From Chloroflexota bacterium (GTDB taxonomy: Bacteria; Chloroflexota; Dehalococcoidia; UBA1127; JACQUN01), in assembly GCA_016210285.1 (NCBI GenBank), contig JACQUN010000074.1, positions 1 to 9,404 on the forward strand: DNA of 9,404 nt. The letters run 5' to 3'. The translations under genes were made by a program, and so were the position numbers. The notes below the pieces were generated by a model. That model was given only the letters and a program-made list of their open reading frames with translations, was not told the origin of the DNA and did not search any database. Below are positions 1 through 5,309 of this stretch, piece by piece (within the stretch, counting starts at the first letter, position 1; each line of letters opens with the position of its first letter).

Positions 1-1
1 C

Positions 2-490
2 CCCACCAACGCCTATCGCGTCAGGGACGGATGGGTGTATATCATCGCCATCAATGAGAACATGTGGCCCAAGGTGTGCCAGGTCATCGGGAGGCCTGAC
101 TTCCTGACTGACCCGCGCTTCAAGACCCGCCGTGACCGCGAGAAGAACGGCCTTGTTGTGGACGCTGCCGTGGAGGCGTGGCTGGTGGACAGGACGGTGG
201 CCGAGGCGGTGGAGGTGCTCTCTGCGGCGGGCCTGCCTGCGGCCCCCGTCCACGACGTGCCCGGCGCCGCCAGGGACCCGCACCTGCACGCCCGCGACAT
301 CCTGATGGAGGTGCCTGACCCTGTGGCCGGGCGGATTCACGTGGCGGGCAAGATGATCAAGTTCAGCCGCACCGAGATGGTGGTGGGCTCAGCCCCCACC
401 ATCGGCCAGCACACCGAGGAGGTGCTGACCGGCATCCTGGGCTACGGCAAGGCGCAGGTAGAGGCGCTAAAGGGGGAAGGGGTAGTGTAG
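2..490 (+). CDS. CaiB/BaiF family (class III) CoA-transferase, C-terminal part
   Basis: This is the 3' end of a gene that begins before the window. The frame is open from base 2 and gives 162 residues before the TAG stop. It opens with PTNAYRVRDGWVYI, the typical mid-to-late segment of class III CoA-transferases (N-x-Y-x-T/R-x-D-G-W). Further family landmarks are NENMWPKVCQVIGRPDF, the AAGLPAAPVHDV segment with the following DPHLHARD, and the ending PTIGQHTEEVL-GILGYG. Such enzymes move CoA between carboxylic acids in the cytoplasm. The catalytic aspartate lies in the missing N-terminal half, so activity cannot be judged. An apparent GTG start at base 35 is internal, because the family match continues upstream of it. 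The substrate cannot be read from this fragment. The next gene is a ThDP decarboxylase 56 bases downstream, so the enzyme may activate or release an acid in the same pathway (inference). Confidence 0.9.
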   Translation, partial: PTNAYRVRDGWVYIIAINENMWPKVCQVIGRPDFLTDPRFKTRRDREKNGLVVDAAVEAWLVDRTVAEAVEVLSAAGLPAAPVHDVPGAARDPHLHARDILMEVPDPVAGRIHVAGKMIKFSRTEMVVGSAPTIGQHTEEVLTGILGYGKAQVEALKGEGVV

Positions 491-538
491 TCTTTGGGGA
501 CCTTTCTGAAAGAAAGGTCCCCAAACCTTCCAAAGACT
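489..538. repeat. Intergenic hairpin with competing outer inverted repeat
   Basis: A perfect 14-bp inverted repeat (493-506 with 512-525) encloses a 5-base loop, TGAAA. A second 9-bp perfect pair (489-497 with 530-538) shares bases 493-497 with the inner left arm, so the two pairings exclude each other in part. The left side begins inside the stop codon of the CoA-transferase. The right side ends 8 bases before the ATG of the next gene. No T-run follows on either strand, so it is not a classical intrinsic terminator. It could be a dispersed palindromic repeat, an mRNA-stabilising or processing structure, or an attenuator-like switch; the last two are inference. Confidence 0.75.
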
Positions 539-546
539 TCTGAGAC

Positions 547-1056
547 ATGATAAGCAACACTGAACAGTGCCAGCAGCTCATCGCGGGGATTGAGGCCATC
601 AAGCCCGACTGCCTGATTCACATCCCGGACAGCACGGTGGCGCCGGTCCTTGAGCACTTCATGAAGCACCCCAGCATCCGCTCCTTCTCCGTGGCGCGAG
701 AGGAGGAGGCGGTGGGCATCGCCGCGGGGCTGGAGCTGGCCGGGAAGCGGTGCGTCCTGCTCATCCAGGACACGGGGCTGGGCAACTCCCTGACGGCCCT
801 CACGACGTTTACGGCCGCCTACCGCGTGCCCGCGCTGCTGGTGGTGGTGCGACGGGGCGGCATTGGGGAGATCAACGCCGCCGTCAACGACTACTCGGAG
901 CACGTGCCGGAGATGCTGAAAGCGATGGGTCTCAAGGCGGTGACCCTGGACTGGCGGGTGCCGGCTCAGGAGTGGGCTGCGGCGATTCAAGGGGCCTATC
1001 AGTACGCCCACACGGCCCACGGCCCGGTGGTGGTCCTGGTGAACCTGAAGGGGTAG
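547..1056 (+). CDS. ThDP-dependent 2-oxoacid decarboxylase, alpha subunit (sulfopyruvate/phosphonopyruvate decarboxylase-like, ComD-like)
   Basis: This 169-residue protein matches the pyrimidine-binding (N-terminal) domain of ThDP enzymes, here a separate subunit as in archaeal sulfopyruvate decarboxylase ComD, which has nearly the same length. The segment SVAREEEAVGIAAGLELAGK (residues 48-67) carries the conserved glutamate that activates the cofactor. QDTGLGNSLTALTTF (residues 74-88) and RRGGIGE (102-108) are further family blocks. The companion pyrophosphate-binding subunit begins 6 bases downstream, so the two should form one active enzyme in the cytoplasm. Known relatives decarboxylate sulfopyruvate or phosphonopyruvate to the aldehyde. 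The true substrate here is unknown, since no coenzyme M or phosphonate gene is visible. The ATG at 547 has no clear Shine-Dalgarno site; the bases upstream are taken up by the 489-538 hairpin. Confidence 0.85.
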   Translation: MISNTEQCQQLIAGIEAIKPDCLIHIPDSTVAPVLEHFMKHPSIRSFSVAREEEAVGIAAGLELAGKRCVLLIQDTGLGNSLTALTTFTAAYRVPALLVVVRRGGIGEINAAVNDYSEHVPEMLKAMGLKAVTLDWRVPAQEWAAAIQGAYQYAHTAHGPVVVLVNLKG

Positions 1057-1062
1057 GGTGCT

Positions 1063-1647
1063 ATGCTGCTCCAGCGGACCGAAGCCCTCAAGCTCCTGGC
1101 CGGGGCCTTGCCTGAAGACCCAATGGTGGTCACCTGCGGGGCCACCTCGCGCGAGATGGTCGCTGTGGCCCGCCGGCGCAATCACCTCTACGTGGTGGAC
1201 TCCATGGGACTGGTGCCGTCCATCACCCTTGGGCTGGCCCTGGGCCTGGCTGAATCTCCCTTCCGCAAGGTGGTGGGGATAGAGGGCGATGGCGGGATGC
1301 TCATGAATCTGAACTCGCTGGCGAGCATCGGCTACCTGCGGCCCCGCAAGCTGCTGCTGGTGGTCCTGGACAACCAGGCCTACGCCTCCACCGGGGGACA
1401 GCCCACCTTCACCGACCGTCTGGAGCTGTGCGAGGTCGCCCAGGCCTGTGGCCTGAGGACGTGGCCCTGCCATAACGCGGAAGGGTTCCTCATGGCCCTG
1501 GCGGAGGCTACGCTGGCGGATGGGCCGTGCTTCGTGCGGTTGAAGGTCTCCCCGGAGAACGCCAGGGTGCCGTACCTCATTGAAGACCCGGCAGTGTTGC
1601 GCCACACGTTTCAGGTTTTCCTGCAGGAACGCCAGGCATTCTCATAG
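1063..1647 (+). CDS. ThDP-dependent 2-oxoacid decarboxylase, beta subunit (ComE-like, pyrophosphate-binding)
   Basis: This 194-residue protein is the C-terminal half of a split ThDP decarboxylase. It shows the ThDP/Mg motif: GDG at residues 75-77, then 26 residues, then N104 in VVLDNQAYASTGGQ. The N-x-x-Y-x-STGGQ ending is characteristic of the sulfopyruvate and phosphonopyruvate decarboxylases. The block SMGLVPSITLGLALGLAES (residues 47-65) matches the usual segment before the motif. It follows the alpha subunit by only 6 bases, which suggests translational coupling, and its length fits ComE (about 190 residues). With its partner it should decarboxylate a small 2-oxo acid to an aldehyde in the cytoplasm. 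Substrate choice between sulfo-, phosphono- and other 3-substituted pyruvates is not decided by the sequence. Confidence 0.87.
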   Translation: MLLQRTEALKLLAGALPEDPMVVTCGATSREMVAVARRRNHLYVVDSMGLVPSITLGLALGLAESPFRKVVGIEGDGGMLMNLNSLASIGYLRPRKLLLVVLDNQAYASTGGQPTFTDRLELCEVAQACGLRTWPCHNAEGFLMALAEATLADGPCFVRLKVSPENARVPYLIEDPAVLRHTFQVFLQERQAFS

Positions 1648-1677
1648 GATTTGGTGGGTCCACTGGGGAGGTAGAGC

Positions 1678-2646
1678 ATGAAAGTTCGCATTGGCCTGGG
1701 CCTGGGAGCCTGGCCCCTGCCGGAGCGTTCTCCGGAGGCCCTCTGGGAGCTGGTGGACCGCTGCGAAGCCCTGGGCATTGACTCCCTCTGGTTCAGCGAC
1801 CGCATCGTCTCGCCGGGCCTTACGCTTGAGCCGATCACCCTGATGGCCTTCATCGCCGCCAGGACGCAAAAGATGAAGTTTGGCACCAGCGCCCTGGTGC
1901 TGCCGGTGCGGAATCCAGTAGTGCTGGCCAAGGAGCTGGCCACCCTGGACTTCCTCTCCAACGGGCGAGTGCTGCTGCTCACTGGCCTGGGAGCTGACGA
2001 CAGCCGGGACTTTGACGCCTGCGGCGTTCCCAAGAAAGAGCGGGGGCGCCGCCACGATGAGTCGGTGGCCCTGCTGCGTCGCCTGTGGAGCGAAGAGCAT
2101 GTCACATTCCACGGCGATTTCTGGCATGGGGAAGACGTGACCATCTACCCTCGGCCGGTGCAGAAAGGCGGCCCGCCTCTCTGGATCGGCGGGCGGAGCG
2201 AGGCGGCCCTGCGTCGTGCCGCCCGCCTGGGCGACGGGTGGCTTGCTTCATCCGTGACGCCGGACGAGGTCGCCAGCGGCATCCAGGCCATCCGCCGGTA
2301 TGCGGGGGAGTATGGCCGCCAGATTCCTGAGGACCACTACGGGGTGTACTTGCCCTTCTACTTCGCTGAGAATCCAGCCGAGGCATTCCGCGCCGCTGGC
2401 TCATTCCTCACGCGGGTGCGTCCCGATGTCCCGACTACGACTTATTGTGCCCTTGGCACCCCCGACCAGATTCGTGAGACAGTCCAACAGTACCTGGCTG
2501 CCGGGGCCACAAAGTTTGTGGTGCGCCCTGCCTGCGCCCCGCAGCAGTTCTTCGGGCAGTTGGAGCTCCTGGCACGAGAAGTCATAGCGTCACTCCAGAC
2601 CCCCTTCACCCAGCAGGAGCTGCAGGAGCGGGCCGGCCGCCGCTAG
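1678..2646 (+). CDS. Luciferase-like (LLM class) flavin/F420-dependent oxidoreductase
   Basis: This 322-residue protein is full length for the bacterial luciferase-like superfamily (TIM-barrel flavin enzymes). Typical blocks in order are EALGIDSLWFSDRI (residues 30-43), the strand FGTSALVLPVRNPVVLAKE (68-86) with LDFLSNGR (90-97), KERGRRHDESVALLRRLW (120-137), PRPVQKGGPPLWIGG (158-172) and AALRRAARLGDGW (176-188). The start ATG has a good ribosome site, GGGGAGGT at 1665-1672. Members use either reduced FMN (monooxygenases, desulfonating enzymes) or coenzyme F420 (dehydrogenases, reductases), and I cannot tell which applies here. It sits 30 bases after the decarboxylase and 32 bases before a 2-oxoacid reductase, so it probably acts on an intermediate of that pathway. 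A role in C-S bond cleavage is possible only if the decarboxylase handles a sulfonate (speculative). Confidence 0.88.
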   Translation: MKVRIGLGLGAWPLPERSPEALWELVDRCEALGIDSLWFSDRIVSPGLTLEPITLMAFIAARTQKMKFGTSALVLPVRNPVVLAKELATLDFLSNGRVLLLTGLGADDSRDFDACGVPKKERGRRHDESVALLRRLWSEEHVTFHGDFWHGEDVTIYPRPVQKGGPPLWIGGRSEAALRRAARLGDGWLASSVTPDEVASGIQAIRRYAGEYGRQIPEDHYGVYLPFYFAENPAEAFRAAGSFLTRVRPDVPTTTYCALGTPDQIRETVQQYLAAGATKFVVRPACAPQQFFGQLELLAREVIASLQTPFTQQELQERAGRR

Positions 2647-2666
2647 GATTGCCGGATGGAGTGCGT

Positions 2667-2672
2667 AGGAGG
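2667..2672 (+). promoter_or_regulatory. Ribosome binding site AGGAGG for the PanE-like gene
   Basis: A consensus AGGAGG lies 6 bases before the ATG at 2679. It decides the start in favour of this ATG over an in-frame TTG 30 bases upstream, which would add ten arginine-rich residues ahead of the nucleotide-binding strand. Confidence 0.85.
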
Positions 2673-2678
2673 CGAGTC

Positions 2679-3755
2679 ATGGGGAAGCGCATGGGGGTCA
2701 TCGGCGTTGGGGCCATGGGAGGCACGTTAGGAGCCTACCTGACGCGCGCCGGGGAGGACATCACCCTGGTGGACCCCTGGGAGGACCATGTCCAGGCCAT
2801 GAAGTTCAATGGCCTCTACCTGGACGGTGCCCGGGGCGAGTTCCGTGTGCCTGTGAAGACCTTGCACACGTCGGAGCTGGATCGCCTGGAAGGACCGCTG
2901 GACGTCATGTTCGTCGCCGTAAAGTCCTACGACACAGAGACAGCGGTGCGCCTGATGCTCCCCTATCTGCATGGGGATGCCTGGGTGGCGACCCTGCAGA
3001 ACGGCATCAACGAGGAGCGCATCGCCCCGCTGGTGGGCGCCAATCGCCTGCTGGGGTGTGTGGTCACCTTCAACGCCGAGCTGGTGGGACCCGGCCACGT
3101 CCGTACCCTGGCCTCCCTGGCCCAGGCCATGACCCCGAACCCGGTGGGCTACACGCTGGGCGAGTTCAGCGTGCGGGACGTGACCCCGCGGCTGGAGGAG
3201 CTGGCCCGCATCATGGGACAGGTGGCCCTGACCAAGACCACTACCAACCTGCTTGCCGAGCGCTGGTCCAAGCTGGTGACGAACTGCATGGCCAACCCTG
3301 TAGCGGGCCTCACGGGTCTCAACTCTTATGATATCCGGGTCCACCCTGCTACCCGCCGCCTGAGCATCCTGCTGGCGGCGGAGACGGTGCGCGTTGCCCT
3401 GGCGGTGGGTCACAGGCCCTCGTCGCTGGTAGGTGGCCTCACCCCTGAGGAGCTGTTGGAGGCTGGGCAGAAGGGGCAGCACCCCAGGGTTGAGGCGGCC
3501 TTCCTTCGAGGGACGGAGAGGCGGCCCGACCCGGACCTGCTGGGTCGGCCCTCCATGCTCCAGGACATCCTCAAGGGCCGCCCCACTGAGATTGACTACC
3601 TGAACGGCTACGTTGTCCGTCGCGGGGGAGAGGTGAGTGTGCCTACCCCGGTCAACGAGGCGGTGGTGCGGGTGGTGAGGGACATCGAGGCGGGCAGGCT
3701 CCACCCGGGCCTGGAGAACCTGGAAAGGCTGCGAACCGCTGCTCGCTTGCCCTGA
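2679..3755 (+). CDS. 2-dehydropantoate 2-reductase family (PanE/ApbA) oxidoreductase
   Basis: This 358-residue NAD(P)H-dependent reductase has the N-terminal Rossmann motif GVGAMGG (residues 9-15), VKSYDT (81-86) and LQNG with N108. The catalytic set also fits E. coli PanE: K198, N202 and N206 in WSKLVTNCMANP, then S292 in PSMLQD and E304 in RPTEIDYLNG. Their spacing (K+4 N, K+8 N, S+12 E) equals that of K176/N180/N184/S244/E256. The protein is longer than classical PanE (about 300 residues), with about 26 extra residues between K198 and S292. It could make pantoate for coenzyme A. Given its place after a decarboxylase and a flavin enzyme, it may instead reduce another 2-oxo acid; paralogues of this family are often mis-named pantothenate enzymes. 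The start was chosen by the AGGAGG at 2667. Confidence 0.88.
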   Translation: MGKRMGVIGVGAMGGTLGAYLTRAGEDITLVDPWEDHVQAMKFNGLYLDGARGEFRVPVKTLHTSELDRLEGPLDVMFVAVKSYDTETAVRLMLPYLHGDAWVATLQNGINEERIAPLVGANRLLGCVVTFNAELVGPGHVRTLASLAQAMTPNPVGYTLGEFSVRDVTPRLEELARIMGQVALTKTTTNLLAERWSKLVTNCMANPVAGLTGLNSYDIRVHPATRRLSILLAAETVRVALAVGHRPSSLVGGLTPEELLEAGQKGQHPRVEAAFLRGTERRPDPDLLGRPSMLQDILKGRPTEIDYLNGYVVRRGGEVSVPTPVNEAVVRVVRDIEAGRLHPGLENLERLRTAARLP

Positions 3756-3818
3756 CGCCAACCGTGAGCGGGGGGCTGCGCTCCCAGGAGCGAAGGGGGT
3801 TTCTCCAGCGTCTGCTCA

Positions 3819-3918
3819 GAAAATGGGCGCCTGCCCTTCGACACGCTCAGGGCGAGCGGGGTAACCCTACCGCTCGTGGTGAGCCTGTCGAACCATGAGC
3901 GGACCCACTGCCATTTTC
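3819..3918. repeat. Compound palindromic intergenic repeat, about 100 bp
   Basis: Imperfect 24-base arms (3836-3859 and 3870-3893; 19 of 24 positions pair) flank a 10-base centre. An outer perfect 8-bp pair, GAAAATGG (3819-3826) with CCATTTTC (3911-3918), closes the element. The core read on the minus strand, GTTCGACAGGCTCACCACGA, is a motif I recall as a very common intergenic repeat in Chloroflexota and some other bacteria, often mis-translated as VRQAHHER. That recollection is not verified here. Probable roles are a REP/MITE-like dispersed element or a transcript 3'-end hairpin. Confidence 0.75.
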
Positions 3919-3990
3919 ATGCGGGGGTGGCGAAGCGGAGCTTCATGAGAAACTTGCGGGAAGGCCGCCAATAGTCCAGAATAGTGGTGA

Positions 3991-4017
3991 AGCGGGGGAG
4001 AGGCGGGCGCCCCCGCT
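3991..4017. repeat. GC-rich inverted repeat (possible leader hairpin)
   Basis: A perfect 8-bp pair, AGCGGGGG (3991-3998) with CCCCCGCT (4010-4017), surrounds an 11-base loop, 87 bases before the NirJ/AhbC-like gene. It would form a very stable RNA stem if transcribed. It has no T-run, so termination is unlikely. In GC-rich DNA such a stem could also occur by chance. Confidence 0.4.
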
Positions 4018-4103
4018 GGCAGAGGGCGCTGCATCCCGGCGGCAGAAGCCAGGGTGGGGCGACGGTTCAGCCCGTCAGGGAAAGTCCGGGGTAGGTAGGG
4101 GCG

Positions 4104-5309
4104 ATGCTCAACCTCACACGCCTCTGGTGCTGGGTGGCGACACCCGGGGACGGCCTGCGGTATGGCGAGGCCCAGCGCGGCGATGGCCCACCCCGCCAGG
4201 CTCAGATACACCACCGGCCTGTCGTGGCCTGGAACATCACCCGCCAGTGCAACCTACACTGTGCCCACTGCTACATCTCCGCCATGGATCAGCCTGATCC
4301 CGCGGAGTTAGACACGCCTGGTGTCCTCGGAGTGGTGGACCAGTTGGCGGAGTACGGGATCCCTGTTGTGCTCCTGTCCGGCGGCGAGCCTATGGTCCGG
4401 CCCGACATCCTGGGGGTGGCGAAACATGCCGCTGCCAGGGGTCTCAGGGTTGGCCTCTCCACCAACGGGACCCTCCTGACCCCGGACGTCGTCCGAGGGT
4501 TACGTGAGTCTGGTGTGGCCTACGTCGGTGTCTCCATTGACGGGCCAGAGGCGGTGAACGACAAGTTTCGCGGAAGCCGTGGGGCGTTCCGCCTGGCCCT
4601 GGAGGGGATCCGCAATGCCCAGGCGGCGGGCTTCAGGGTGAGCCTGCGGTTCACCCTGACCCGCTACAACCACCTGCATCTGGGTGAGGTGTTTGACCTG
4701 GTGGAGCAGGAGCGCATCCCGCGCCTCTGCGTGTACCATCTGGCCTATGCGGGAAGAGGAGCGCGCATCAGCAGTCGGGCCGACCTCTCTCACGAGGAGA
4801 CGCGCCAGGCTGTGGAGCTGTGTCTGGAGCGGACCGAGGACCTCCATCGGAAGGGTCTGGACACCGAGGTGTTGACAGTAGACAACCACGCGGACGCCGC
4901 CTATCTTGCCCTGCGGCTGCTGGAGGAGAGGCCCCCCTGGGCTCAGGAGGCGCTACGCCTGCTGCTGCGGAACAGGGGGAACGCCTCGGGCGTGGGTATT
5001 GGCTCCATTGGGCCCCGCGGCGACGTTCACGCCGACCAGTTCTCCCACCACCGCTCCTTCGGCAACGTGCGTGAGCGTCCCTTCGGCACCATCTGGGAGG
5101 ACACGTCGAATCCGATCATGGCGGGGCTGAAGGCCAGGCCGAGGCCACTGGAGGGCCGGTGCGCCAGGTGCCCCGTCCTCTCCCTGTGCAACGGCAACCT
5201 GCGGGTCCGGGCCGAGTCGGCGACCGGCGATCCATGGGCCCCAGACCCAGCCTGCTACCTCAGCGATGCAGAGCTCCAGAGGGTTGGGGAGGCCCTGAAT
5301 GGACTCTAG
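4104..5309 (+). CDS. Radical SAM/SPASM protein of the NirJ/AhbC (heme d1/siroheme-heme) type
   Basis: This 401-residue protein has the radical SAM cluster motif C49-x3-C53-x2-C56 in NITRQCNLHCAHCY, SGGEP at 92-96 and SIDG at 144-147. Its C-terminal SPASM-type cluster region has C353-x2-C356-x5-C362 and C384. The start MLNLTRLWC-ATPGDGLRYG, the segment YHLAYAGRG (211-219), the block FGNVRERPFGTIWEDTSNP (319-337) and the end CNGNLRVRAESATGDPWAPD are hallmarks of NirJ and AhbC. Those enzymes trim side chains of didecarboxysiroheme on the way to heme d1 or heme. This gives support for the ATG at 4104, though its ribosome site is only moderate (GGTAGGGG, 4094-4101). No siroheme decarboxylase gene is near, so a porphyrin substrate is plausible but unproven. 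The gene overlaps the next radical SAM gene by 11 bases, so the two should be made together and work in one pathway. Confidence 0.85.
   Translation: MLNLTRLWCWVATPGDGLRYGEAQRGDGPPRQAQIHHRPVVAWNITRQCNLHCAHCYISAMDQPDPAELDTPGVLGVVDQLAEYGIPVVLLSGGEPMVRPDILGVAKHAAARGLRVGLSTNGTLLTPDVVRGLRESGVAYVGVSIDGPEAVNDKFRGSRGAFRLALEGIRNAQAAGFRVSLRFTLTRYNHLHLGEVFDLVEQERIPRLCVYHLAYAGRGARISSRADLSHEETRQAVELCLERTEDLHRKGLDTEVLTVDNHADAAYLALRLLEERPPWAQEALRLLLRNRGNASGVGIGSIGPRGDVHADQFSHHRSFGNVRERPFGTIWEDTSNPIMAGLKARPRPLEGRCARCPVLSLCNGNLRVRAESATGDPWAPDPACYLSDAELQRVGEALNGL

Larger units (their letters stand above)
3756..4103. other. 348-base non-coding region between two gene clusters
   Basis: No convincing gene is present. 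The short + strand frames (13, 17 and 9 codons beginning near 3823, 3894 and 3944) lack good ribosome sites and do not look like peptide precursors. The region holds a weak 5-bp stem (3779-3783 with 3788-3792) just after the PanE-like gene, the palindrome at 3819-3918, a small GAAGC/GCTTC stem (3932-3944) and a GC-rich hairpin (3991-4017). It most likely contains the promoter of the radical SAM operon. The best candidate I see, TTGCGG (3954-3959) and CAGAAT (3977-3982) with a 17-base spacer, is weak. No riboswitch class was recognised. Confidence 0.6.

Noticed and set aside
493..525. Intrinsic terminator after the CoA-transferase gene
   Set aside because: The stem is strong, but neither strand has a T-run after it; the T and A triplets are part of the stem itself.
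442..1605. Long minus-strand open frame (387 codons) across the decarboxylase genes
   Set aside because: Shadow of two well-supported + strand genes in GC-rich DNA; the translation is rich in His, Gln, Arg and Gly with no recognisable domain.
2727..3761. Long minus-strand open frame (344 codons) opposite the PanE-like gene
   Set aside because: Antisense shadow of a gene with complete catalytic motifs; no family-like segment in the translation.
3823..3973. Short + strand frames (13, 17 and 9 codons) upstream of the radical SAM genes as a possible modified-peptide precursor
   Set aside because: They lie in the palindrome and its flank and lack good ribosome sites and a leader/core pattern. 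The NirJ/AhbC resemblance points to a small-molecule rather than peptide substrate.
3954..3982. Promoter TTGCGG/CAGAAT for the radical SAM operon
   Set aside because: Only 3 of 6 and 4 of 6 consensus matches; too weak to list as a feature.
3867..4214. Minus-strand open frame of 115 codons in the non-coding region
   Set aside because: It ends in MVRQAHHER, the translation of the palindromic repeat, and starts inside the radical SAM gene. Best read as non-coding repeat sequence.
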